Shown here one piece after another: positions 1-7,610 of a stretch of DNA of 64,000 nt. The DNA is from an uncultured Alistipes sp. (lineage in GTDB: Bacteria; Bacteroidota; Bacteroidia; Bacteroidales; Rikenellaceae), in NCBI GenBank assembly GCA_904502285.1, contig CAJGEC010000004.1:1-64000 (forward strand), in the 5' to 3' direction. Every line of letters starts with the position of its first letter. The stretch's first letter is position 1. The notes under the pieces were generated by a model. That model made no database searches and was not told the DNA's origin. It saw only the letters and a list, made by a program, of their open reading frames with translations. Position numbers and translations under genes: made by a program.

Positions 1-302
1 ATTCAAACAGTTCTCAAATCTTTCAGAGGCTTATTATTTTCGACAGAGAGAAATTTGGCAAGCGGCAGATTTCACTCCCTCCAAAATAATAGATTGGTAA
101 GAGTGTGCTTTTGCCGTTTTTGGAAATTGTCGTACCTTTGTGCCGAAAACGTGGAATGACGGAAACATCAAACTGCAAATAGCACTGAAAAGAGAAGAAA
201 CACCCTTTATTGATACGCTTTGAGCGTTAAGAAACAATAAAAAAGTTAAATCTTCACCTTTTAGAATGCACCCTTAAAGGTTATGACCATATTTCTGACT
301 TA
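1..302. other. Left flank without a confident gene
   Basis: This stretch lies inside the presumed integrated element, beyond the truncated rloB-like gene. I see no complete gene in it. A plus-strand Bacteroidetes-type promoter can be read (TTG at 111-113, TACCTTTG at 133-140), and an open frame from 101 to 223 without a good start codon could be the end of a decayed gene. A minus-strand frame of 67 codons (34-237) has no recognisable features. This may be the junction left by the deletion that shortened the neighbouring gene. Confidence 0.4.
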
Positions 303-707
303 TTACTCGCAAAATATTGAGTAATAACTGGTTGTAAATACGAAGCAAGGATTGCTTAAAGCCATATGCATAAAATTGTCCTGTACACATACTGCTGCAA
401 CACGCGATAACATAGCTTCGGTCCAACGATCCTTATCTATCACTAACCAAAGTTCATCATCAGCCTCCAACGCATATTGACCTTTGTAGTCGTTTAGTTG
501 CTTTAATACATGCTCTGGACTTGAGTTATTCTGTTCTTCCTCACTCCTTTCTAATATATGCACATGTACACGCGGATTGGAAAATTCATTTGCCAATGCA
601 TGTAAATATATTCTTTCCGTATCCTTACCTTCGGAGGCTACAACTATGATACGAGCATCGCGAAATGCCTCATGGCGTTCGCGTATTAGACTACTTCTGT
701 TTCGCAT
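303..707 (-). pseudogene. RloB/AbiLii-like protein, C-terminally truncated
   Basis: The 134-residue product resembles the N-terminal part of RloB-family proteins (the second component of AbiL-type abortive-infection pairs). Visible family marks are an early strand ending in EGKDTERIY (about residues 26-34), an acidic segment with DDELWLVIDKDRW (about 83-95) and the start of the SNPCF motif (about 118-122). Family members are usually around 200 residues and continue from SNPCF into an E-x-W-hydrophobic-H segment. Here that part is replaced by an unrelated 12-residue tail and a stop, so the gene is probably broken. Its start overlaps the end of the upstream ATPase gene by 17 bases, the arrangement expected of a co-translated pair. 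The family assignment is from motif memory; the truncation is plain if the family is right. Confidence 0.6.
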
Positions 708-2034
708 CTCCCCAATGAATATTATTCAATTCTCCAAAAAATGGAATTGCTCCATAGCGTCCGTTTAGATATCCCTTCTGTATATTCTCTCTTGGCTTGT
801 ATTCGCAAAGTGAAGATAGATGACTCTCTCCTTGTTTGTCTTTTTCAACAAACCAGATTTCATCTAAGCGTATAGGTGCTGTAGAAAGTAAATTCGATTC
901 GTGAGTAGTACAAATCAATTGCATCTGCGAGTTGTCTCTCAGCAGATTGTTATACATTTCCAGCAACTTTAACGTTAACATTGGATGCAGACTTCGGTCT
1001 ATCTCGTCAATGACATATACAGCATCGTTAGTGCGCATATCAATTAACATTGGAATAAAATCAAATAAACGTGATGTTCCATCTGACTCCTCAAATAGGT
1101 CGAATATAAAATCAGAATCATCACCAGCCTTCTTGTGAACGGTTTTTAATTCATACCACTTCAAATTTTTCGACTCATCTTTTTCAGCAAAGATAAAACG
1201 GCTATTATTATGGATTACTGCACCAGTATCAGAATTCTTCCCTTCAAGATTCTCTTCAATTTTTTGTCTGATTCTATCTGGGATATTCAACTCTTCCGGT
1301 TTTGACTCTACACGACAAATGTCAGAGATTCCTGTGCCAAAATATTCAAGTAATTCGCGCATTACTGTTTTGAACTGAGTATCGCTAACTACTCGGAAAG
1401 GAAAGTCTGTTCTATGCGTTTCTGGAAATATTATATTTAAATTCTCAAACCATTTTCGTGTTAACTTAATAGCATCAATACCTTTGCCATTACGTTCAAT
1501 GTACTCATTTAAGAATGTTCCCTTTGTTGGAGTGCCTTCAATCAAATAATTCAGGAATTGACTGCCTTCCTCTTTAAGAAACTGAGGTGCAATGACATTC
1601 TCCCAATCGTCGCCAATACGTTTGCGCTCAAAAATCATTATGTCATTACGGCGACCTGTCTTGTATAACCACTCTTCTAATAAACCACCCTTAGAGAATG
1701 CTATACCATAAGCGAAAAAATGGCCATCAATTTTGAATTCCAATTCTATACTTGAACGTTCCTTAGGTTCTTTCGTCATTTTAAAATAGTCATACCTTTT
1801 GTGACTCCAACCATTTAATGCAAATGACTTTATTATTCCTAAGCATTTTATTATATTTGATTTTCCAGAAGCATTGGCTCCATAAATCAAGCCCATGCGG
1901 AGGATAGAAATGTCATCACGTTTCTCCGCACGTGATACATGTAGTGGTAATTGATCACTCTTGCTGGCCGTAAATAGAATACGGGTTTCCTCCTTAAATG
2001 AGTATATATTCTCAAATTTAGCAGATAACAACAT
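691..2034 (-). CDS. RloA/AbiLi-like AAA ATPase
   Basis: A 447-residue ABC/SMC-type ATPase of the AAA_15/AAA_21 class. The N-terminal sequence is typical (an LxxxxFxNIxSFKEE-like start), Walker A is GANASGKS at residues 52-59, and near residue 340 there is a Walker B segment VYVIDEIDRSLHP followed by a TTHESNLL switch-like motif. This architecture is shared by AbiLi, RloA and PARIS AriA, which act in phage defence with a partner protein. The partner here is the downstream overlapping rloB-like frame, which is truncated, so the system may no longer work. The ATPase itself looks complete. It sits about 230 bases from an integrase gene, consistent with carriage on a mobile island. Its substrate or trigger cannot be told from sequence. 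Confidence 0.75.
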   Translation of the reverse strand: MLLSAKFENIYSFKEETRILFTASKSDQLPLHVSRAEKRDDISILRMGLIYGANASGKSNIIKCLGIIKSFALNGWSHKRYDYFKMTKEPKERSSIELEFKIDGHFFAYGIAFSKGGLLEEWLYKTGRRNDIMIFERKRIGDDWENVIAPQFLKEEGSQFLNYLIEGTPTKGTFLNEYIERNGKGIDAIKLTRKWFENLNIIFPETHRTDFPFRVVSDTQFKTVMRELLEYFGTGISDICRVESKPEELNIPDRIRQKIEENLEGKNSDTGAVIHNNSRFIFAEKDESKNLKWYELKTVHKKAGDDSDFIFDLFEESDGTSRLFDFIPMLIDMRTNDAVYVIDEIDRSLHPMLTLKLLEMYNNLLRDNSQMQLICTTHESNLLSTAPIRLDEIWFVEKDKQGESHLSSLCEYKPRENIQKGYLNGRYGAIPFFGELNNIHWGDAKQK

Positions 2035-2066
2035 AACTCAAATATTACTTTATATAAATTTCGATG

Positions 2067-2074
2067 CAAATATA
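2067..2074 (-). promoter_or_regulatory. -7 box for the rloA-like gene
   Basis: Read on the minus strand this is TATATTTG, matching the Bacteroidetes TAnnTTTG -7 element, 33 bases before the ATG at 2034. No convincing TTG -33 element stands at the usual distance, so the assignment rests on the -7 box alone. The rest of 2035-2264 is AT-rich and holds no gene. Confidence 0.45.
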
Positions 2075-2264
2075 ACAAATATTATACAGGTTTTACTAAA
2101 ATTCTCTTTGATATTTGTAAAAAAGTGACATTGTTTATTGTATTTTAAATGTTTTTTGTCTGATTTATGTTTGATAACAGTATAAATTAGACAGGTCTAT
2201 AATAAAACACTCACTCTGCCATTTTCGCTGATTGTTATAATTGTTCGTTCCATACTTACACGTA

Positions 2265-3473
2265 TTAGATTGCAAATCTTTCACAAACTTTACTCTCAAA
2301 CATAGATATATCGTGTTCAAGTTTGGTATTGGTTACCTTTGCGTAAATCTGTGTTGTCGTAATGTTTGTATGTCCGAGAATCTTGCTCACACTCTCTATT
2401 GGCATACCATAGTTCAAGGCTAACACTGCGAATGTGTGCCTACTCAGGTGGAACGAAGTTCGCTTCTCAATACCGCATAATTTCGCCACCTCTTTTATGC
2501 GTTTGTTTATAGTGTCGTGGCTACCGATGTTGAAAAGGGTGTTGCTAATTCTGTATGGCTCATATCGTTTGATAATCTGCATAGGTATATCCATCAACTT
2601 GATTTGGAACGGTACACCAGTCTTTTGTCGCTTTGATACAATCCAAGGAGAACCACCCAACATTGTGATATTCTCCGTAGTCAAATTCTTTATGTCAATG
2701 AATGATATACCTGTCCAACAGCCGAATACGAATAAATCTCTTGCCAATTCCAAATCAGGATTGTTCAATTCAATCGTTGTAAAGGCTTGCAATTCCTCTT
2801 CGGTCAGAAATCCTCTCTCCTTGTGGTCGGGGTCTACCTTGTATTGAGCAAATGGATTTCTTGCAATTTTGCCATTGTAGTGAGCAGTAGTTACTATGTG
2901 CTTTAATGGTATTGAGTATATCCACACTGATGATTGAGCCAATCCAACCTCATTTCGCAGATACAAACAATAATCACGAATGAAATCTTCTGTAAGTTCA
3001 TTCATTGCTATGTCTGTACGCTTGTAATGTACCTTGATAAACTCTGCAAGATATTTCCTTACGGTAAGGTATTTTTGATATGTACTCAGAGAACGATCCT
3101 TGCCAACTCGTTTGGCAAAGGCTTCGTTCTCCTTGTCGAATGCTCGGAGCAGGGTTTCATACTCCGTTCCGATACCTTGATAGGCGTTGCGTACCATTTC
3201 GGCAGTTACAAACGCTTCTCTATCCGAAATGCGTTGATAGTGTTTGATGATTTGAGCCTTGATGTTATCCAAAGCCAAATTGATGTCTCTCGATTCCTTG
3301 CTTTTGCCCTTTGCTCGATTGCCTTTCACATCCCATAGGTCTTTATGGATGCTCTGCTTGCAACTGAATTGAGCCACAGAACCGTTGATTGTTACTCGTC
3401 CCATAATTGGGACAATACCGTTTTTCTCTTTGCTTCCGTTCACGTAGAACAGCACCTTAAATGTACTTCGCAT
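2265..3473 (-). CDS. Tyrosine recombinase/integrase (Bacteroides mobile-element type)
   Basis: A 402-residue site-specific integrase. Residues 1 to about 90 form the arm-type DNA-binding region (it begins with MRSTFKVLFYVNG, typical of Bacteroidetes element integrases), about 110-205 the SAM-like core-binding domain, and about 220-390 the catalytic domain. Catalytic motifs include HLSRHTFA (His and Arg), LGHTNITTTQIYAK (His and the nucleophilic Tyr), and CWTGISFIDIKNL, where the usual first Arg of the R..HRHY set is not at its standard place, a variation common in this family. It is transcribed away from the chromosomal genes that begin at 3784, so one element end should lie just upstream of it. 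It marks the 1-3.5 kb region as an integrated element. Confidence 0.92.
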   Translation of the reverse strand: MRSTFKVLFYVNGSKEKNGIVPIMGRVTINGSVAQFSCKQSIHKDLWDVKGNRAKGKSKESRDINLALDNIKAQIIKHYQRISDREAFVTAEMVRNAYQGIGTEYETLLRAFDKENEAFAKRVGKDRSLSTYQKYLTVRKYLAEFIKVHYKRTDIAMNELTEDFIRDYCLYLRNEVGLAQSSVWIYSIPLKHIVTTAHYNGKIARNPFAQYKVDPDHKERGFLTEEELQAFTTIELNNPDLELARDLFVFGCWTGISFIDIKNLTTENITMLGGSPWIVSKRQKTGVPFQIKLMDIPMQIIKRYEPYRISNTLFNIGSHDTINKRIKEVAKLCGIEKRTSFHLSRHTFAVLALNYGMPIESVSKILGHTNITTTQIYAKVTNTKLEHDISMFESKVCERFAI

Positions 3474-3754
3474 AATCTAATCTTTTTTTTGGTTACAAAA
3501 TTAGTTATCAGCGAGTTATACATTGATATGCAAACTAACGCAGAACTATGAAACGTGACGACACAAAGAAAAACTTTACCGCATTATCGGGTAATGACTT
3601 GGCAACCGTACACCTTCATTACCTTTCATTTCCTTGCTTTATTGCTCTTGTTACTATTCCCGAGGTTTGCCGTTTAATGCGTTATAGGTCAGTGACAAAC
3701 GCACTTTTTCGCTTTTTTTGCTCCGAGAACCGTAATTTTTTCTTAAAAAGTTCG
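3474..3754. other. Intergenic stretch with presumed element/chromosome junction
   Basis: About 300 bases between the integrase start and the U32 gene. A minus-strand -7 box (TAATTTTG, 3496-3503) fits the integrase. The short inverted repeat CATTA/TAATG near 3580-3595 could be an arm-type site. No tRNA or other obvious attachment gene is present, and the exact junction cannot be fixed without the other end of the element. A 79-codon plus-strand frame at 3548-3787 runs through promoter sequence and into the U32 gene and does not look real. Confidence 0.4.
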
Positions 3755-3762
3755 TATCTTTG
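3755..3762 (+). promoter_or_regulatory. -7 box for the U32 gene
   Basis: TATCTTTG matches the Bacteroidetes -7 element. It lies 21 bases before the ATG at 3784 and overlaps a TTG that would otherwise extend the reading frame to 3760, which argues for 3784 as the real start. The upstream -33 element is weak. Confidence 0.6.
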
Positions 3763-3783
3763 TGCGATTATATACATATATGT

Positions 3784-5622
3784 ATGACGACCGCGAAAAA
3801 GAGATATATCGAGTTGCTCTGCCCTGCTCGCGACTATCGTGCCGCTATAGCAGCAATAGAGTGTGGTGCCGATGCCTTATACATTGGTGCTGAGAGTTTT
3901 GGCGCACGTCGTGGTGCTACCAACACCACCGAAGACATCGCCCGTGTGGTGGACTATGCCCACCTCTTCGGCGTGAGAGTCTATGTCACCCTCAATACCA
4001 TACTCTACGAAAACGAGTTGAAGCGTGCCGAGGAGTTGGCCCGACGACTCATTGAGATAGGTGTCGATGCCCTCATCGTGCAGGATATGGCATACCGCCA
4101 GATGGACCTCCCCGTAGAGCTTCACGCCTCGACGCAGGTGTGCAATATGACACCCGAAGGCGCTAAGTTCTTGGAAGATAGCGGTTTTACACGTGTCATC
4201 TTGGAACGTGCCCTCTCGTTGGAGGAGATAAAGAGCATCCGCAAGGCCACTACCGTAGACCTTGAATGCTTCATCCACGGTGCTATCTGCGTGGGCCATA
4301 GCGGTAGGTGCTACCTCTCGCGCTCACAGTCACCCCGCTCAGGCAACCGTGGAGAGTGCTCACAGCCCTGTCGCCTAACCTACGACCTTGTCACCGAGAG
4401 TGGCAACGTCATCATCAAGGGTAAGCACCTCCTCTCGGTCAAGGATTTCGACCTCTCGGAGCGCATCGGCGAACTCATCGACGCTGGTGTGATGTCGTTC
4501 AAGATTGAGGGCCGCCTCAAGGATGACAACTACGTGAAAAACATAGTCGCCTACTACCGCAAAAAGATAGACGAGGCTCTGGCTACACGCCCCCACTGCG
4601 CCCCACTCTCTTCGGGCCACTCGGAGGTGGAGTTCACCCCCGACCCCAAGAAGAGTTTTACGCGCGACGGAGGCGAGTATATGTACTTGGGCAAGCGCCG
4701 TGGCGTAGCCTCCTTCGATACCCCCAAGGCTGTGGGCGAGTATATAGGCTCTGTGGCTATGGTGGGTAAACGCGATATCCGTATCGTGAGCCGTACCCCT
4801 CTGAGTGCTGGTGACGGTCTCTGCTTTATCGCCAAGGATGGCATCATAGGCACCAACATCAACCGCGTCGAGGGCAACACCATAGAGCCTAACCGCATAG
4901 ATGGCATCAAGCCCGGTATGGAGGTCTACCGCAACTACGACCACCGCTTCTCGCAGAGTGTGGAGCGCAGTCGTAGCCGCCGAACTATAGGTGTGGAGTG
5001 CACTCTTCGTCTCGAAGAGTCGGGCATCGTGGCCACCTTCACCGACGAGGATGGCAACAGTGCAACAGTAGAGCGCAATGTTGCCTTAGACAGGGCGAAC
5101 AACAGCGCAAAGATGAGGGCTGTAGCAGAGGAGCAGATGGCCAAGAGCGGAGATAGCATCTTCCGCGTTAAGGCTGTAGAGATTGTGGGTGAGGAGTTCT
5201 TCGCCACAGCGAAACTGCTTGCTGAGATTCGCCGTGAGGCCTTGGCAGAACTCGCATCCATACGTGCAGATGTAGCCCTCCCACACGACATACGCACGGA
5301 CAACGGCACGGCACAATACCCCCTAAAGCGTCTCACACCACAGCACAACGTGGTGAACTCCTTGGCCCGCCAGTTCTACTACAACCACGGCGTGGAACAT
5401 ATTGTCGAGGGTCTCGACAGTTGGGCCTCAACCCACGGGGAGCGTGTGATGGAGTCGAGTTACTGCATTCGTCGCGAGATTGGCGAGTGCCTCAAGCAGG
5501 GTAGCCGCCTTAAGGGGCCCCTCTACCTCGAACACGGCAGACACCGCTACCGCCTCGACTTCGACTGCGCTAAGTGTGTGATGTCGCTCATCGATTGTTC
5601 TCAACCCGCAAAACAGAAGTAA
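3784..5622 (+). CDS. U32 family peptidase-like protein
   Basis: A 612-residue member of family U32, related to TrhP/YegQ (prephenate-dependent tRNA hydroxylation) and RlhA. The N-terminal TIM-barrel portion begins with ELLCPARDY and continues with GADALYIGAESFGAR. The U32 signature is clear near residues 157-175 (ECFIHGAICVGHSGRCYLS), followed by a GECSQPCR cysteine pair; in characterised relatives these cysteines bind an iron-sulfur cluster. The C-terminal half has the long extension typical of Bacteroidetes members. I infer a role in tRNA or rRNA hydroxylation rather than proteolysis. The start at 3784 is preferred to the TTG at 3760 because that TTG lies inside the promoter. The next gene starts 3 bases after the stop. 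Confidence 0.9.
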   Translation: MTTAKKRYIELLCPARDYRAAIAAIECGADALYIGAESFGARRGATNTTEDIARVVDYAHLFGVRVYVTLNTILYENELKRAEELARRLIEIGVDALIVQDMAYRQMDLPVELHASTQVCNMTPEGAKFLEDSGFTRVILERALSLEEIKSIRKATTVDLECFIHGAICVGHSGRCYLSRSQSPRSGNRGECSQPCRLTYDLVTESGNVIIKGKHLLSVKDFDLSERIGELIDAGVMSFKIEGRLKDDNYVKNIVAYYRKKIDEALATRPHCAPLSSGHSEVEFTPDPKKSFTRDGGEYMYLGKRRGVASFDTPKAVGEYIGSVAMVGKRDIRIVSRTPLSAGDGLCFIAKDGIIGTNINRVEGNTIEPNRIDGIKPGMEVYRNYDHRFSQSVERSRSRRTIGVECTLRLEESGIVATFTDEDGNSATVERNVALDRANNSAKMRAVAEEQMAKSGDSIFRVKAVEIVGEEFFATAKLLAEIRREALAELASIRADVALPHDIRTDNGTAQYPLKRLTPQHNVVNSLARQFYYNHGVEHIVEGLDSWASTHGERVMESSYCIRREIGECLKQGSRLKGPLYLEHGRHRYRLDFDCAKCVMSLIDCSQPAKQK

Positions 5623-5625
5623 CAG

Positions 5626-6510
5626 ATGATAAAGCAATTAACACCCTCAATTCCCGACTACGAACTCATCGACACGGGCGATGGTGAGAAGTTAGAGCGT
5701 TTTGGTGGCTACGTGGTACGTCGCCCCGAGCCCCAAGCAATTTGGCGCAAGAGTCTCTCGGATGGCGAGTGGCTCAAGGCAGATGCCTCATTCCTCAGAG
5801 ATGCTAAGTCCGAGGAGCGTGGCGAGTGGCGTATGAAGCCATCGATGCCATCACGTTGGAGCGTAGGCTTCAACTACAAAGAGATGCACCTACGTATGCG
5901 CTTAGCCCTCACCTCGTTCAAACACGTCGGCATATTCCCTGAGCAGTCGGCCAACTGGCAGTTCATCTACGACACCATCGAGGAGTTGCGCCAGCAGGGC
6001 ATCGAGCGCCCTAAGGTCCTCAACCTCTTCGCCTATACGGGTGGAGCAAGCCTCGCAGCACGTGCTGCAGGGGCCGATGTCACACACGTAGACTCTGTGA
6101 AACAGGTGGTGACGTGGTCGCGCGAAAATATGGAGCAGTCTGGTCTCGACGGCATCCGCTGGATTGTGGAGGACGCCACAAAGTTCGTCGAGCGCGAGGT
6201 GCGTCGTGGCAACAAGTACCACGGCATAATCCTCGACCCACCAGCCTACGGCCGAGGAGCAAATGGCGAGAAGTGGGTTTTGGAGGACGACATCTGCAAT
6301 ATGTTGGAGTGTTGCGCGAAACTCCTTGAAAGGAGCAACGCATTCTTAGTCTTCAACCTCTACTCTATGGGACTCTCGTCGATGCTTGCCCGCACAGCGG
6401 TACACCAGGCCTTTGGCGCACCCAAGAGCGAACAAATGGGCGAGTTGTACTTCGAGGATAGAAGTGCAAAGCAAATCCCCTTCGGAACCTATTACCGCTT
6501 TAGACGATAG
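5626..6510 (+). CDS. SAM-dependent methyltransferase, RlmI/RlmK-like
   Basis: A 294-residue class I methyltransferase. The SAM-binding loop is LNLFAYTGGASLAAR (about residues 127-141), followed by an acidic strand-2 end (HVDSVKQVV) and the catalytic-type motif DPPAYGRG (about 204-211). This matches the PF10672-type family that includes 23S rRNA cytosine methyltransferases such as RlmI, so a 23S rRNA target is likely but unproven. The N-terminal 90 residues are a small beta-rich domain with a WRMKP segment. It follows the U32 gene by 3 bases, and two RNA-modification candidates in tandem suggest co-expression. Confidence 0.85.
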   Translation: MIKQLTPSIPDYELIDTGDGEKLERFGGYVVRRPEPQAIWRKSLSDGEWLKADASFLRDAKSEERGEWRMKPSMPSRWSVGFNYKEMHLRMRLALTSFKHVGIFPEQSANWQFIYDTIEELRQQGIERPKVLNLFAYTGGASLAARAAGADVTHVDSVKQVVTWSRENMEQSGLDGIRWIVEDATKFVEREVRRGNKYHGIILDPPAYGRGANGEKWVLEDDICNMLECCAKLLERSNAFLVFNLYSMGLSSMLARTAVHQAFGAPKSEQMGELYFEDRSAKQIPFGTYYRFRR

Positions 6511-6516
6511 TGACGT

Positions 6517-7056
6517 ATGCTGAGGCTGTGGGAGATATTTTGGACCTTCTTGAAGATTGGCGCCTTCACCTTTGGTGGTGGCTATGCTATGATACCCCTC
6601 ATCCAACACGAGGTCGTAGCACGCCATAAGTGGCTCAGCGAGCGCGAGTTTATCGACCTGCTCACCATAGCCCAGGCAGCCCCAGGTCCTATATCACTAA
6701 ACACGGCAGTCTTCGTAGGCTACAAACAGCTACGCTACTTAGGGGCTCTCTCAGCCATTCTGGGTGTTGTAATCCCCTCGTTCACAATAATATTGGTGGT
6801 TGCGCTCTTCTTTACCGAGATGCGCCACAATAGCATTGTCGATGCTGCATTTCGAGGTATGCGCCCCGCCGTCGTAGCCCTCATCGTAGCACCCATCGTG
6901 GGCCTCACCAAAGGTATGCACTGGTGGCTCATAGCCCTCTCAGCAGTAGTTGCTGTGGTGGTGTGGCACTTCGGATTCTCACCTATCTGGTTACTCATCG
7001 CAGGAGCTATTGCAGGAGTACTCTGGGCAACAAAACAAGGAGGTAAGGTGGTCTAA
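6517..7056 (+). CDS. Chromate transporter, N-terminal-type half
   Basis: A 179-residue membrane protein of the CHR family in its short-chain (split) form. The conserved start FLKIGAFTFGGGYAMIPLI and the PGPISLNTAVFVGY segment are both present, with about five or six hydrophobic stretches. Short CHR proteins work as pairs of homologous halves with opposite topology; the second half is the next gene, 2 bases on. The exported ion in this organism is unknown, since many gut members carry the pair without chromate exposure. Confidence 0.9.
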   Translation: MLRLWEIFWTFLKIGAFTFGGGYAMIPLIQHEVVARHKWLSEREFIDLLTIAQAAPGPISLNTAVFVGYKQLRYLGALSAILGVVIPSFTIILVVALFFTEMRHNSIVDAAFRGMRPAVVALIVAPIVGLTKGMHWWLIALSAVVAVVVWHFGFSPIWLLIAGAIAGVLWATKQGGKVV

Positions 7057-7058
7057 TT

Positions 7059-7601
7059 ATGGGAACTCTGGTAACACTCTTTACGACCTATCTTAAGATA
7101 GGCTTCTTCGGTTTCGGCGGTGGCTACGCTATGCTCTCGCTCATCCACAGCGAGGTGGTGGTGCGCAATGGCTGGCTCACCAATGGTGAGTTTGCCGACA
7201 TCGTGGCTATCTCGCAGATGACCCCAGGTCCTATAGCCATCAACTCGGCAACCTACATAGGCTACGAGGTAGCGGGCGTCGTAGGTTCGATAGTAGCAAC
7301 CATAGCGGTCTGCCTGCCTGCATTAACCCTTATGATGCTCATAACCCACTACTTCCTGCGCCTTCAAAACAACCGCTTTGTCAAGGGTGCTGTGGCGGGT
7401 ATGCGCCCCGTGGTGGTGGGTATGATAGCCTCGGCAGCCCTGCTTCTTATCTTCCCCCACGCCGAAGATGGTCGCAGCTTTATTGATGGGTGGAGTTGGG
7501 CCATCTTTGGCGTCACACTCATAGCCTCTGCCCGAAAGATTAACCCCATACTCCTCATCCTCTGTTCGGGTGTCGCAGGAGTCTTGATTTATGGATTGTA
7601 A
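7059..7601 (+). CDS. Chromate transporter, second half
   Basis: A 180-residue partner of the preceding protein with the same family marks: YLKIGFFGFGGGYAML near the N-terminus and PGPIAINSATYIGY at about residues 50-65. The two are paralogous halves, as in other split CHR transporters, and would form a heterodimer in the inner membrane. The next gene begins 9 bases downstream. Confidence 0.9.
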   Translation: MGTLVTLFTTYLKIGFFGFGGGYAMLSLIHSEVVVRNGWLTNGEFADIVAISQMTPGPIAINSATYIGYEVAGVVGSIVATIAVCLPALTLMMLITHYFLRLQNNRFVKGAVAGMRPVVVGMIASAALLLIFPHAEDGRSFIDGWSWAIFGVTLIASARKINPILLILCSGVAGVLIYGL

Positions 7602-7610
7602 CAGACTATT

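Noticed and set aside
3548..3787. 79-codon plus-strand frame before the U32 gene
   Set aside because: It covers the promoter and overlaps the real start, and its composition shows no family features.
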